Counted from the first letter of the stretch, positions 19,309 through 29,446 are shown. The stretch is 64,000 nt of DNA from Pelosinus sp. UFO1 (GCF_000725345.1 NZ_CP008852.1:1044001-1108000); one strand, 5' to 3'. Made by a program: numbers and translations. The notes: generated from the sequence alone by a model not told the origin.

Positions 19309-21444
19309 ATGCAAGATAATAAAATGAATTCACGGATGAAAAAAATCTTGCTTAGAATTTGTGCAGAAGATAAGTATGTAACGATTTCTGCCATTGCCAA
19401 AGAATTAGGTGTGAGTGCAAAAACAATTTTAAGAGAATTACAAGAAGTGGAAGATTGGCTTATTTCTAAAGGATGTAGTCTGAGTAAAAAGACAGGGGCA
19501 GGTATTAAGGTAAATGGTAGTCACGATAGAAAGACAATGATTCTTGAGATTCTAAAAGGGGAAAAAGAAGAGAGTTTATATTCTCCAAAAGAAAGACAAA
19601 TCGTGATTGTTAGTGAATTATTGCAGAATCAAGAATCAGTTAAGTTATATAATTTTACTAAAATATTAAAAGTAACCGAAGGAACAATTAGTAACGATTT
19701 AGATAAGGTAGAACAGTGGTTTAAAAAACAAGGAATTACGTTGGTCAGAAAACCTGGTTTAGGGGTTTATATTGAAGGCCCCGAAACTAATATTCGAAAA
19801 GCTATGGTGCATTTTATTTATGAGAATATCGAAGAAGATCAATTACTAGGAGTTATACGAAATAGCTTAGTGAAATCGACGAATCAAGCAACGGATATTG
19901 AAACAAAAACTCGTAGAAGATTACTAAACCTAATTGATAAAGAAGTGATTCATAAATTAGAATCGTCGATACATGAAGCAGAAGAAAAAATGGAGCATAA
20001 GCTAGCGGACAGTGCTTATGTAGGGTTAATTGTTCATTTAGCGCTTGCTGTGCAAAGAATCAGAAAAAATGAAGAAATTACAATTGATCAAGAGTTTTTG
20101 CAAGAATTAAAAAGATATCCTGAGTACTTGGTGGCAACAGATATGGTAGCTAGTATCGCAAAAAATTTTGGCATTAATATCCCAGAATCTGAAATTGGCT
20201 ATATTACAATGCATATTAGAGGTTCAAAAAACCGGAATGATTATATAAAAGATAGTAGCAAGGTTGTCGGTAATTTTGAATTGGTTAAGATCTCAAAAGA
20301 AATCATTAAAATTGCGGAAAGAGAAACAGGGCGTTTATTAGTCCAAAATGAAAATTTACTTGTCGGTTTAGTAAATCACTTGGGGCCAGCAATTAGTCGA
20401 TTAAAAATGAACTTAGATATTCGAAATCCTTTTTTGGAAGAAATTAAAAAGTTCTATCCTGAATTAGTTGCCATTAGTAGAAAATGTGCTGTCGTTGTTG
20501 AAAAACAATTAAATATTATTATGCCTGACTCTGAGATTGCTTATATCGCAATGCACCTAGGAGCAGCTATCGAAACGGGTAAAAGGTTGCCAAAACCTGT
20601 ATACCGTTGTGCCATTGCTTGCTCAACTGGTATGGGGACGTCTAGATTACTGGCAACAAAGATAGAAAAGGAGTACGACAACATTCAAATAGTAGAGATT
20701 ATTTCTACTATTCACATTGAAGAAACAAGGCTAAGAGAGAAAAAAATTGACTTCATTATTTCAACGGTTTCGATTGATTATTGTTCTATTCCAGTAGTAA
20801 CTGTCAATCCGTTACTCTTTGAAGAAGATAAAAATAGAATTAACAGCCAAATGAAATTGCTAATCAATAAGGTGGAGTATTATCCTAGTAAAAATGTTGA
20901 TGGAATTAGATTTGAAGATAAGCTGCATGTACTGCAACAATATGCCGCAGCAATTCTTGAAATTCTAGAACATTTTTTCCTAATTAAAGACTATGAATCG
21001 AAAACGATAGAAGAAATGATTCAGGGGGTAAGTTCCTTATTAGGCACAAATGATGAAATGGTAAGCCAGTTAGCTGCTGCTTTACAAGACAGAGAAGAAA
21101 AGGGTGGCACTTTTATTACAGGACATGGCTTTGTCCTACTTCATTGCCGGACAGAAGCAGTGAAAAAACTACACTTTGGTGTAGTGCAGAATGCAAAACA
21201 AATTTATGCAATGAATGGAAAAGGACAAAAAGAAGAAGTTACACTAGGGATTATTATGATAGCACCAGAAAAAAGTAGTGAGCATGCGATAGAAACAATA
21301 AGTCATCTTAGTAAGATGCTTGTAGAGAGACCTGATTTTATCAGGCTGCTACAAGAAGGAGCAGAGAAAGACGCAGTTAGAGAAGTAAGCAATGTATTAG
21401 AAGAATTTTATTGGATGAAAAATAAGAATCTTATGGGGGTATAA
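19309..21444 (+). CDS. mtlR: MtlR-type PRD-containing transcriptional activator
   Basis: This 711-residue regulator of PTS operons has an N-terminal HTH of the DeoR/HTH_11 kind ([16 protein letters not shown]), a second winged HTH region, two PRD domains, a IIB-like domain with its cysteine in [10 protein letters not shown], and a C-terminal IIA-like domain with H in L-L-H-C-R-T-E. The DNA-binding N-terminus makes it an activator of the MtlR kind, not an RNA-binding antiterminator. Phosphorylation by the PTS should set its activity. It lies between the two mtlA copies, two bases before the second. Confidence 0.9.
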   Translation: MQDNKMNSRMKKILLRICAEDKYVTISAIAKELGVSAKTILRELQEVEDWLISKGCSLSKKTGAGIKVNGSHDRKTMILEILKGEKEESLYSPKERQIVIVSELLQNQESVKLYNFTKILKVTEGTISNDLDKVEQWFKKQGITLVRKPGLGVYIEGPETNIRKAMVHFIYENIEEDQLLGVIRNSLVKSTNQATDIETKTRRRLLNLIDKEVIHKLESSIHEAEEKMEHKLADSAYVGLIVHLALAVQRIRKNEEITIDQEFLQELKRYPEYLVATDMVASIAKNFGINIPESEIGYITMHIRGSKNRNDYIKDSSKVVGNFELVKISKEIIKIAERETGRLLVQNENLLVGLVNHLGPAISRLKMNLDIRNPFLEEIKKFYPELVAISRKCAVVVEKQLNIIMPDSEIAYIAMHLGAAIETGKRLPKPVYRCAIACSTGMGTSRLLATKIEKEYDNIQIVEIISTIHIEETRLREKKIDFIISTVSIDYCSIPVVTVNPLLFEEDKNRINSQMKLLINKVEYYPSKNVDGIRFEDKLHVLQQYAAAILEILEHFFLIKDYESKTIEEMIQGVSSLLGTNDEMVSQLAAALQDREEKGGTFITGHGFVLLHCRTEAVKKLHFGVVQNAKQIYAMNGKGQKEEVTLGIIMIAPEKSSEHAIETISHLSKMLVERPDFIRLLQEGAEKDAVREVSNVLEEFYWMKNKNLMGV

Positions 21445-21446
21445 AT

Positions 21447-23294
21447 ATGGGTGAGGGTAGAATACAAGAAAAAGTCCAAAAGTTTGGCCGATTTTTAAGT
21501 GGCATGGTAATGCCTAACATTGGAGCGTTTATTGCGTGGGGCTTGATAACAGCCCTTTTTATACCGACAGGCTGGTTGCCTAATGAATATTTAAGCAAAC
21601 TGGTTGGACCGATGATAATCTATTTACTTCCCCTTCTAATTGGCTACACCGGTGGTAAAATGGTATCTGATAGTCGGGGTGGTGTTCTTGGCGCAATTGC
21701 AACCATTGGTGTAATCGTTGGTGTAGATATTCCTATGTTTATTGGTGCCATGATTATGGGGCCTCTTGGTGGCTATGTTATCAAAAAGTTTGATGAGGCG
21801 ATTGAAGGAAAAGTACCAGCTGGCTTTGAGATGTTAATCAATAACTTCTCAGCAGGTATTATTGGTGCATTACTGGCATTATTAGCTTATACAGGAATTG
21901 GGCCCGTGGTTGTAGCTTTAAACGTAGTTCTTAAAAATGGGGTAGAAAGCATTGTAAATGCAGGCTTATTACCGTTAGTCTCCTTGTTTATTGAACCAGG
22001 TAAAATATTATTTTTAAATAATGCTATGAATCACGGTATCTTAAGTCCAATTGGCATACAACAAGCAAAAGAAGTGGGAAAATCTGTATTCTTCTTATTA
22101 GAAGCCAATCCTGGTCCTGGTCTTGGTATTTTACTCGCTTACTGGATTTTTTCCAAAGGCATGATCAAACAATCGGCACCAGGAGCTATAATTATTCACT
22201 TCTTGGGTGGTATCCATGAAATTTATTTCCCTTATGTATTAATGAACCCACTTCTCTTACTTGCTGTTATAGGTGGGGGCGCAAGCGGCGTATTTACGTT
22301 TAATCTATTAGGTGCTGGCTTAGTAGCAAGTCCTTCTCCTGGTAGTATCTTTGCAGTGTTGGCTATGATACCAAAAGGTGGTTACTTTGCAGTACTCACC
22401 GGGGTCTTGGTATCGACAGTCGTTTCATTTTTAATCGCTTCCATCTTTGTTAAACAAGCTAGTGCAAAACAAGATGATTCTCAATTGGAAGAAGCAAGAG
22501 AAAATATGAAAGAACTTAAGGGTACTATTGTTAAAAACGATATTAAAAGAATAATTTTTGCCTGTGATGCAGGGATGGGGTCAAGTGCGATGGGGGCAAC
22601 CACCTTACGCAACAAATTTAAGAAAGCTGGACTGGATATCGAGGTAGTGCATTGTGCGATTGAAGCTATTCCGAGTGATGCGCAAATCGTCGTCACTCAT
22701 GAAAAGTTAGCAGCTCGTGCAAAAAGTAAGGCGCCTAATTCTGAACATATATTAGTAAGAGATTTTATCGATAATCATGTTTTTGAAACAATAAGCAAGC
22801 GACTACAACCTATAAATGGTTCCGTTACTATAGAGGAAGCTATTGAAGACAAAGAAGACAGTGCAATTTTACGAAAAAGTAATATCCTCTTAGGTTTAAA
22901 AAGTATGGAAAGAGATGAAGTCATTCGTATGGCTGGTAGTTTGCTCTATAAGAGTGGTTATGTAAATGAAGAGTATATTGAAGCCATGATTGAAAGAGAA
23001 AAGGATCTTACGACCTATATTGGTAAAGGAATTGCCATTCCTCATGGTGTAGGTAAAGCAAAAGAAAATATTAAAAAATCTGGAATGGTTGTCTTGCAGT
23101 TCCCAGAAGGAGTTTCCTTTGGTGACGAAACAGCCTATATGGTAATTGGTATCGCAGGTGTAGGAAATGAACACTTGAGTATTCTTTCTAACATTGCTAC
23201 CGCGATTAATGAAGAAGATGATAGTATGGTAGAGGTACTGAGAACAACAACAGATAGTGAATATATCTATAATTTATTTCATAGTCAAAGTTAG
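21447..23294 (+). CDS. mtlA: mannitol-type PTS enzyme IICBA
   Basis: This is a three-domain mannitol permease of 615 residues: membrane IIC, IIB with the phospho-cysteine in F-A-C-D-A-G-M-G, a linker, and a IIA domain with the phospho-histidine in I-P-H-G-V-G. IIC and IIB are nearly the same as in the 17801 gene at both protein and DNA level, so the pair arose by duplication or is kept alike by gene conversion. It starts two bases after mtlR and is followed by the kinase and dehydrogenase genes. Confidence 0.93.
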   Translation: MGEGRIQEKVQKFGRFLSGMVMPNIGAFIAWGLITALFIPTGWLPNEYLSKLVGPMIIYLLPLLIGYTGGKMVSDSRGGVLGAIATIGVIVGVDIPMFIGAMIMGPLGGYVIKKFDEAIEGKVPAGFEMLINNFSAGIIGALLALLAYTGIGPVVVALNVVLKNGVESIVNAGLLPLVSLFIEPGKILFLNNAMNHGILSPIGIQQAKEVGKSVFFLLEANPGPGLGILLAYWIFSKGMIKQSAPGAIIIHFLGGIHEIYFPYVLMNPLLLLAVIGGGASGVFTFNLLGAGLVASPSPGSIFAVLAMIPKGGYFAVLTGVLVSTVVSFLIASIFVKQASAKQDDSQLEEARENMKELKGTIVKNDIKRIIFACDAGMGSSAMGATTLRNKFKKAGLDIEVVHCAIEAIPSDAQIVVTHEKLAARAKSKAPNSEHILVRDFIDNHVFETISKRLQPINGSVTIEEAIEDKEDSAILRKSNILLGLKSMERDEVIRMAGSLLYKSGYVNEEYIEAMIEREKDLTTYIGKGIAIPHGVGKAKENIKKSGMVVLQFPEGVSFGDETAYMVIGIAGVGNEHLSILSNIATAINEEDDSMVEVLRTTTDSEYIYNLFHSQS

Positions 23295-23323
23295 CACGAA
23301 AAAAATCAAGTCTCTGGAGGAAA

Positions 23324-24259
23324 ATGATGATAATTACTGTTACTTTAAATCCAGCAGTTGATAAAACAGTAGAAATTAATGATCTGCATATAAATAGGGT
23401 GAATCGAGTAGCTTCGGCAAGAGTAGATGCAGGAGGCAAAGGGATTAATGTTTCCAAGGTTATCTTGAACTTAGAAGGGGAAAGTAAGGCCATTGGTTTC
23501 CTTGGTGGCAGAACAGGAACTTTTATCAAAGGTTATTTAGATGAAATGGGTATTGCCAATGAATTTGTTTTTGTCAAAGGGGAAACTAGGACGAATCTCA
23601 AGATTGTAGATCCGACGCAACGTACCAATACTGATATAAATGAAATAGGACCAGATATCACCCTTGAGGATAGCAAAAAAATTGATAATATCATTTCAGA
23701 ATCTGTCAATGAAAAAGCCGTTATTGTTTTCTCAGGCAGTGTCCCTCCTAATGTAGATCTTGCTACCTATCAAAAGTGGATTCAAAGGGCAAAGGGAAAA
23801 GGTGCCAAGGCTATTCTTGATGCAGATGGAGAACTGCTACAGCTGGGAATCGAAGCGGGTCCATATCTGATAAAACCTAATATTCATGAACTAGAAAGAC
23901 TGCTTGCCAGAAAGATTAATAGCATGGAAGACACAATAGATTGTGCTAAGGATCTTATGGAGAAATACGGTATAGAAATCGTAGTTGTTTCTATGGGAGA
24001 GAAGGGGGCCTTGTTTTTAAATAAACAGGTTACTATCTTTGCTGAGGGTATTGTTGTAGATGTGAAAAGCACTGTGGGTGCTGGAGATTCAATGGTAGCT
24101 GCCCTTGCTTACGCCATAGATAAAGGACTTTCCTTTGAGGAAGCAGTTACATTGGCTGTTGCTGCTGGCACGGCCAATGTAATGACCTGCGGCACAGAAC
24201 CTAGTTCTCTTAAGGTAATTAAAGAGCTAGAGAAAAAAGTACAGTGGAAGTATTTGTAA
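23324..24259 (+). CDS. fruK: 1-phosphofructokinase-like PfkB-family kinase
   Basis: This 311-residue kinase is of the FruK/LacC branch of the PfkB family, which phosphorylates fructose-1-phosphate or tagatose-6-phosphate to the bisphosphate. It opens with T-L-N-P-A-V-D-K-T, has the sugar-binding G-G-K-G-I-N-V-S and the catalytic signature T-V-G-A-G-D-S-M-V near the C-terminus. FruK is favoured by overall similarity, but LacC cannot be excluded from sequence alone. GGAGG lies before the ATG. Its place between a mannitol permease and a sugar-phosphate dehydrogenase is unusual. Confidence 0.85.
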   Translation: MMIITVTLNPAVDKTVEINDLHINRVNRVASARVDAGGKGINVSKVILNLEGESKAIGFLGGRTGTFIKGYLDEMGIANEFVFVKGETRTNLKIVDPTQRTNTDINEIGPDITLEDSKKIDNIISESVNEKAVIVFSGSVPPNVDLATYQKWIQRAKGKGAKAILDADGELLQLGIEAGPYLIKPNIHELERLLARKINSMEDTIDCAKDLMEKYGIEIVVVSMGEKGALFLNKQVTIFAEGIVVDVKSTVGAGDSMVAALAYAIDKGLSFEEAVTLAVAAGTANVMTCGTEPSSLKVIKELEKKVQWKYL

Positions 24260-24286
24260 CATTAAATTGATAAAGGTGGCTATAAA

Positions 24287-25546
24287 ATGAAAACAAGAGC
24301 AGTACGGTTATATGGTAAAAAAGATCTACGGTTAGATGAGTTTGAATTACCCCAAATAAAAGAAGATGAAATATTAGTACAGGTTATTTCCGATAGTATT
24401 TGTATGTCGAGCTACAAGGCAGCAGTATTGGCAAGTGATCACAAAAGAGTGCCTGCAGATATCGCCGAATATCCTATTATCATTGGACATGAAATGGCTG
24501 GTAATATTGTTGAAGTGGGTTCTAAATGGCAAGATCAATTTAAAGTTGGAGAAAAATTTTCTATGCAGCCAGCTTTGAATTATAAGGGAAGTATGGATTC
24601 TCCTGGCTATTCTTACCGATATTGTGGTGGGGCTGCTACCTATGTGATTATGCCTCAGGAAGTTATGGAGCTAGGCTGCTTACTCAAATATGAAGGTGAA
24701 TCTTATTATGAAGCGTCCTTGGCAGAACCTATGTCTTGTATTATTGGTTCTTTTCATGCCAATTATCACACGACAATGGGCAGCTATGAGCATAAAATGG
24801 GAATTGCTGAAGGTGGAAAGCTAGCTATTTTAGCTGGGGCAGGCCCAATGGGACTTGGTGCAATCGATTATGCACTACATTGTGACCGAAGACCAAGCAT
24901 GATTGTAGTAACGGATGTAGATGAGAACAGACTAGCAAGAGCAGAGAGCATTTTTTCCATAGAAGAAGCGAAGGAAAATGGTATTGAACTTGTTTTTGTA
25001 AATACAAAAAATATGGCGGATGCACCTGGATATTTGCGAAATATTACAGGGGGAACTGGGTTTGATGACGTTTATGTGTTTGCTCCAGTAAAACCATTAG
25101 TGGAACAAGGCGATAAAATCTTAGGACGAGATGGTTGCTTGAACTTTTTTGCAGGTCCTACAGATGTTAATTTCTCTGGAGAGTGTAATTTTTATAATGT
25201 ACACTATAATTCCACTCATATTGTTGGGACTACTGGAGGGAATACCAATGATATGATTGAATCATTAAGGATGACAGAGAAGAAGCTAATTAATCCAGCT
25301 GTTATGGTCACTCATATAGGCGGGCTTGATAGTGCCGCTGAAGCTACTTTAAAATTGCCAGATGCACCAGCAGGAAAAAAATTGATTTATACAAGTATCA
25401 ATATGGAATTAACGGCGATTGCTGATTTTGCAGAACTGGGTAAAGAAAATCCCCATTATGCAAAACTAGCTGAAATAACCCAAAGAAATAAGGGATTATG
25501 GTGCACGGAAGCAGAAAAATACCTATTAGAAAATTGGAGTAAATAA
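24287..25546 (+). CDS. zinc-type MDR dehydrogenase, SorE-like (sugar-phosphate reductase)
   Basis: This 419-residue medium-chain dehydrogenase resembles L-sorbose-1-phosphate reductase (SorE). Visible are probable catalytic-zinc residues (Cys in S-I-C-M-S-S, G-H-E near residue 68, and A-E-P), no structural-zinc four-Cys loop, and a Rossmann motif (G-A-G-P-M-G-L-G). It closes the mannitol operon, where one would expect mtlD, a different family. I infer that it oxidises the sugar-alcohol phosphate made by the permeases; whether at C2 or C5 is not known. A strong terminator follows. Confidence 0.78.
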   Translation: MKTRAVRLYGKKDLRLDEFELPQIKEDEILVQVISDSICMSSYKAAVLASDHKRVPADIAEYPIIIGHEMAGNIVEVGSKWQDQFKVGEKFSMQPALNYKGSMDSPGYSYRYCGGAATYVIMPQEVMELGCLLKYEGESYYEASLAEPMSCIIGSFHANYHTTMGSYEHKMGIAEGGKLAILAGAGPMGLGAIDYALHCDRRPSMIVVTDVDENRLARAESIFSIEEAKENGIELVFVNTKNMADAPGYLRNITGGTGFDDVYVFAPVKPLVEQGDKILGRDGCLNFFAGPTDVNFSGECNFYNVHYNSTHIVGTTGGNTNDMIESLRMTEKKLINPAVMVTHIGGLDSAAEATLKLPDAPAGKKLIYTSINMELTAIADFAELGKENPHYAKLAEITQRNKGLWCTEAEKYLLENWSK

Positions 25547-25553
25547 GAAGAAG

Positions 25554-25593
25554 GCCTATAAATCTCGGTTATGAGATTTATAGGCTTTCTTTT
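25554..25593 (+). terminator. Rho-independent terminator of the mannitol locus
   Basis: Perfect 13-base arms (GCCTATAAATCTC / GAGATTTATAGGC) with a 6-base loop are followed by a T-rich tract. Confidence 0.9.
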
Positions 25594-25632
25594 CTTATGG
25601 TATCAGAATTTATAAGTTTCTAGTTAAAAAGA

Positions 25633-25751
25633 TTGAACCACAAAGACACAATGCCGCTATCGCGGCACACAAAGAAGATAGGAATGAAATGGATAGAACC
25701 CCTTTGTGACCTTTGTGTCTTTGTGGTTCAAAAAGGACGCGTAGCGTTTTT
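25633..25751. repeat. long inverted-repeat element
   Basis: Perfect 17-base arms TTGAACCACAAAGACAC (25633-25649) and its complement (25715-25731) enclose a GC hairpin GCCGC-TATC-GCGGC and further CACAAAG/CTTTGTG motifs. ACGC-GTA-GCGT plus T5 follows. It looks like a REP/MITE-type palindromic repeat lodged between the mannitol terminator and the next operon. It has no coding capacity. Confidence 0.6.
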
Positions 25752-25880
25752 CTTAGTGTAGCTCCATCATTTCTCCACAAATGACTTGTATAATATTATA
25801 TGAGATGCACATTCTGTAATTGTAAGGTATGATTGTTCTAATGATATTTTAGTGCGTAAGTGAGAATAAGAGGTGATGGT

Positions 25881-26576
25881 GTGAAGGTATTAGTCGTAGA
25901 TGATGATGAAAAAATCTTAAAAGTATTAGTTACTTATTTGAATAAGGAAGGGTATTTAACAGAAACAGCACAGGATGGTTTATCAGCAATTGCTAAAGTT
26001 GATAAAGAAAAGCCAGATATAGTGTTACTGGACGTAATGTTACCTGGAATGGATGGCTGGGGTGTTTGCAAAGAAATTAGACGTAGCAGCAATGTGCCAA
26101 TTATTATGCTGACAGCTAGGGTGGAGGAGGCTGACCGGATCATTGGTTTGGAGATCGGTGCCGATGACTATGTTACAAAACCCTTTAGCCCACGAGAGGT
26201 GATCGCCAGGATTAGGGCCATTCTTCGGAGGGTACAACCTGTAGAGCAGAAAGGAGAAATGCAGGCCGTGCTGCAGTTCGGAGATCTAATCTTGCAGCCT
26301 CATAACCATAATGTAATTGTAAGGGGAACAACCATAGAATTAACACCTACGGAATATAAGATGCTGGAATTATTTATAGAACATCCAAAACAAGTTTTTT
26401 CAAGGCTGCAATTGATTGAAAAAGTGCAGGGATATACCTTCGAAGGCTATGAGCGAACAGTTGATTCACATATAAAAAATCTGCGAAAAAAACTAGGTGA
26501 ACCTCTTGGGGAATCTCCTTATATAAAAACCGTATATGGCGTCGGCTACAAATTGGCAGGTGAACAGCATGCGTAG
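25881..26576 (+). CDS. OmpR-family response regulator
   Basis: The protein has an N-terminal receiver (V-D-D-D-E, Asp in V-L-L-D-V-M-L-P-G-M-D-G-W, Lys in Y-V-T-K-P-F) and a C-terminal winged-helix domain ending V-Y-G-V-G-Y-K. The GTG at 25881 follows AAGAGGTGA and begins right at the first strand (231 residues); an upstream ATG would add an unlikely tail. The stop overlaps the kinase start. The partner's Met/His-rich sensor suggests a metal, perhaps copper, as the signal. Confidence 0.9.
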   Translation: MKVLVVDDDEKILKVLVTYLNKEGYLTETAQDGLSAIAKVDKEKPDIVLLDVMLPGMDGWGVCKEIRRSSNVPIIMLTARVEEADRIIGLEIGADDYVTKPFSPREVIARIRAILRRVQPVEQKGEMQAVLQFGDLILQPHNHNVIVRGTTIELTPTEYKMLELFIEHPKQVFSRLQLIEKVQGYTFEGYERTVDSHIKNLRKKLGEPLGESPYIKTVYGVGYKLAGEQHA

Positions 26577-27672
26577 TTTACTTGCTAAGGTAACGATTAT
26601 CTTTTTTACCACAACGACAGCTGTTGTTGTTGGGTTAATGCTCGTCGTAAATTTCCAGGTATCATCTCATTTTAGTCGCTATTTGAATATGCATGAAATG
26701 CATGGAATGCGGAATCATGGAGAAATGATGTCCATGATGGGAGGGCCAGAAATACAATTTATTAGCTCCTTACAACACTCCTTGTTATTCGTTGTTGGCG
26801 CTATGCTACTGATAGGTCTTATTGTGAGTTATTATCTAGCCCGTAGTATTACAATACCCATGATTGAACTTAATAAGGCGGTTAATGACGTGGCGGCAGG
26901 TAATCTTGATGCTAGCGTGATAGTGAATCGTCAGGATGAGGTTGGACAACTGGCAATGGCATTTAATGCTATGACGGCAAAGTTGAAATCCAATACCATT
27001 CTTCGGCAACGCTTTTTGGCTGGGGTAGCTCATGAACTTCGTACGCCACTCACTATTTTAAAGGCGAATCTTGAAGGTATTGGTGATGGAATTATCGAGG
27101 CTGATAAGGAACAAATAGATTCTTTAACAGAAGAAGTAGATCGATTAACAAAGATGGTCAATGACTTAAGGGATCTCTCTTTATTAGAGACGGGACAAAT
27201 CCATCCTGAATGCACAGCTTTTGATATTAATTCGATTTTGCGCCAAGTGGTGAGTAAAATGAAATCTGTAGCGGAGGAAAAAGGGCTCGCCCTTTACCTA
27301 GAAACAAATAAGATACCTCCCCTTTGGGGCGATGCTGCTATGGTTAATCAGATTTTGTATAATCTCGTAATCAATGCAATTCGGTACACAAGTGCAGGAG
27401 GTAAGGTTACTGTTACAGCAATTGAAGAGGCGGGTATGGCAAAAATAAGTGTAATTGATACGGGGATCGGAATTAGCGCAGAAGATCAGGAACATATTTT
27501 TGATTATTTTTATCGCGTCGATCCAGCGAGGACTAAAAAAAGTGGTGGTACGGGTCTTGGGCTTGCCATTGTCAAACAACTGGCCTTGGCCCAGGGAGGA
27601 CAGATTCATGTAACAAGCACCTTAGGACATGGCAGCTCCTTTTCTTTGGTATTGCCCTTGAAAAATTCATGA
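26569..27672 (+). CDS. sensor histidine kinase with Met/His-rich extracytoplasmic loop
   Basis: This 367-residue kinase has a first membrane helix (about residues 9-29), a short outside loop, a second helix (about 72-95), HAMP, the H-box V-A-H-E-L-R-T-P-L-T and an HATPase with N, G1 and G2 boxes. The loop holds seven Met and three His between Met41 and Met57, a pattern known from Cu(I)/Ag(I)-binding sites. The ATG, with AGGTGA before it, overlaps the end of the regulator gene by eight bases. The secreted Met/His-rich protein downstream supports a metal-stress role. Confidence 0.88.
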   Translation: MRSLLAKVTIIFFTTTTAVVVGLMLVVNFQVSSHFSRYLNMHEMHGMRNHGEMMSMMGGPEIQFISSLQHSLLFVVGAMLLIGLIVSYYLARSITIPMIELNKAVNDVAAGNLDASVIVNRQDEVGQLAMAFNAMTAKLKSNTILRQRFLAGVAHELRTPLTILKANLEGIGDGIIEADKEQIDSLTEEVDRLTKMVNDLRDLSLLETGQIHPECTAFDINSILRQVVSKMKSVAEEKGLALYLETNKIPPLWGDAAMVNQILYNLVINAIRYTSAGGKVTVTAIEEAGMAKISVIDTGIGISAEDQEHIFDYFYRVDPARTKKSGGTGLGLAIVKQLALAQGGQIHVTSTLGHGSSFSLVLPLKNS

Positions 27673-27794
27673 AAATCTCACGATTTCTCCATAAAAAATC
27701 CACATTCTTCGATTATACTATGAATATAGAAGGTATCTTATCAGTTAAAGACACTGATCAAGAGCTAACATATAAAATGTGGAGGGAAATAAAT

Positions 27795-28319
27795 ATGAAA
27801 AAGAAAATTTTATTAATGGTAGCGCTGGCGGCGCTTATTGCGATACCTGTTTTTGCAGCAACAGAAACTGTTAACCCAATGAATGAACATCATAGTCAAA
27901 TGATGACTCATCATCAACAAATGATCGAGCAAGCTGTTGCCGATGGAACCATTACAAGTGAAGAAGCTGCTACCTTGAAAGAAAGTATGGAGAAAATGGC
28001 ACCTATTATGCAAAAAATTATGCAAAAGGGTGGCATGATGGGGAATGGCATGATGAAGAATCATGAGAAGATGCAAGGTGGTCAGAATCAAATGATGACT
28101 CATCATCAACAAATGATAGAGCAAGCAGTTACCGATGGAACGATTACAAGTGAAGAAGCTGCTACTTTGAAAGAAAGTATGGAGAATACAGCACCTATCA
28201 TGCAGAAAATTATGCAAAAGGGTGGTATGATGGGGAAAGGCATGATGAAGAATCATGAGAAGATGCAAAACGGTATGATGGAAAATGGTAATAATAGTGG
28301 ACCATGTGTGAACCAATAA
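27795..28319 (+). CDS. secreted Met/His-rich protein with two 64-residue repeats
   Basis: This 174-residue protein has a cleavable signal peptide (M-K-K-K then a hydrophobic stretch ending V-F-A-A). The mature part is two nearly identical 64-residue repeats, each with M-M-T-H-H-Q-Q-M-I-E-Q-A-V, D-G-T-I-T-S-E-E-A and a Met/Gly/His-rich tail. The repeats resemble short DUF2680-type modules. The Met and His content and the upstream metal-sensor-like kinase suggest a periplasmic Cu/Ag-binding protein; that role is inference. I start at the ATG after GGAGGG, since the signal peptide begins there. A terminator follows. Confidence 0.8.
   Translation: MKKKILLMVALAALIAIPVFAATETVNPMNEHHSQMMTHHQQMIEQAVADGTITSEEAATLKESMEKMAPIMQKIMQKGGMMGNGMMKNHEKMQGGQNQMMTHHQQMIEQAVTDGTITSEEAATLKESMENTAPIMQKIMQKGGMMGKGMMKNHEKMQNGMMENGNNSGPCVNQ
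27900..28271 (+). repeat. tandem 192-bp coding repeat
   Basis: The unit starting with ATGATGACTCATCATCAACA at 27900 recurs at 28092, exactly 64 codons later, with few differences. That points to a recent in-frame duplication inside the secreted Met/His-rich gene. Confidence 0.9.
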
Positions 28320-28330
28320 TTAATGAGCAA

Positions 28331-28360
28331 AGAACCAGAATTAGTTCTGGTTCTTTTTTT
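28331..28360 (+). terminator. Rho-independent terminator
   Basis: The hairpin AGAACCAG...CTGGTTCT is followed by T7, just after the Met/His-rich gene. Confidence 0.9.
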
Positions 28361-28570
28361 GCACATATTATAATACCATTTTGCAGGGATTTCATAGTCT
28401 AGATGGAAGTAAATAAAAAAACGTAAGCGGAGGTATTGATGTATGTATTTTAAACCCTTATTTGAAAATGATGTTCCTAGCGTTTTCCATTTCTAAATGG
28501 ATTGGATTGCGTACTCGCACCCTTTCCCTTTGGAATAGCTAAAGCAGGAAAAACGAAGGGGAAGTGTATA

Positions 28571-29446
28571 ATGAAAAATTATCTTGGGCCTATGTATTTG
28601 ACGTTAGCAGCAAGTATTTGGGGTGGCATGTATGTTGTAAGTAAAATGGTGCTTGCAATTATTCCTCCTTTAGAGTTGGTTTGGCTCCGGTACTTAGTAG
28701 CTTTATTTACTCTTGTAATATGTGGTTTTGCCACAGGGCAGTCTTGGAAGTTGCAAAGGAAGGATACTCTTCTTATTTCCTTTATTGGGCTCATTGGCTA
28801 TTTTATTTCCATTTGGGCTCAGTTTGCAGGAACTCAACTATCATCAGCGCAAATGGGAGCGATGATTACTTCCGCAACACCTGCTTTTATGGTACTATTT
28901 GCGAGGGTTTTACTTAAAGAAAGGATCACCTTCAGGAAGGGATTATCTGTCCTTTTAGCAACCATAGGGGTATTTTGTATCATTGGGGTTGGGAATACAG
29001 GAAATTCATCTCAATTAGGTGGTATGATTCTAGGTATCGCGGCTTTAACCTGGGCTTTGATGTCCGTTCTAGTAAAAAGAGTTCCAAGTTCATACTCCCA
29101 GCTTGTAGTAACCACATATGCTATTTTAGTAGCAACGATAGCTATGACACCTCTTGTTATTACACAGGTTGATGTAGTAAGATTCCAGCAAGTAATGTTA
29201 CAACCTCTTGTATGGGGAGGGATATTGTATCTTGGTGTTGTATCAACAGCAGGAGCATTCTTTTTTTGGAATAAAGGTTTACAAATGGTAGATGCAACGC
29301 GGGCAGGAGTGTATTTCTTTTTCCAACCTTTGGTTGGTACACTACTTGGCTATCTTTTTCTTGGTGAACAGGTAGGAATTGGCTTTTGGATAGGAACCTT
29401 ATTAATTCTTATGGGAGTTTTACTGATCGTTAAAGAGCCATCTTAG
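28571..29446 (+). CDS. EamA/DMT-family transporter
   Basis: This 291-residue membrane protein has about ten helices in two EamA halves. The first half shows A-A-S-I-W-G-G-M-Y-V-V-S-K and the end L-G-E-Q-V-G-I-G-F-W-I-G, both typical of drug/metabolite exporters. The ATG at 28571 follows AAGGGGAAG. The substrate is unknown. It is a single gene ending at a shared hairpin. Confidence 0.85.
   Translation: MKNYLGPMYLTLAASIWGGMYVVSKMVLAIIPPLELVWLRYLVALFTLVICGFATGQSWKLQRKDTLLISFIGLIGYFISIWAQFAGTQLSSAQMGAMITSATPAFMVLFARVLLKERITFRKGLSVLLATIGVFCIIGVGNTGNSSQLGGMILGIAALTWALMSVLVKRVPSSYSQLVVTTYAILVATIAMTPLVITQVDVVRFQQVMLQPLVWGGILYLGVVSTAGAFFFWNKGLQMVDATRAGVYFFFQPLVGTLLGYLFLGEQVGIGFWIGTLLILMGVLLIVKEPS

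Noticed and set aside
27813-28316. long His-rich open frame on the minus strand opposite the Met/His-rich gene
   Set aside because: It is the complement of a repetitive coding region (ATG/CAT-rich codons), without a ribosome site.
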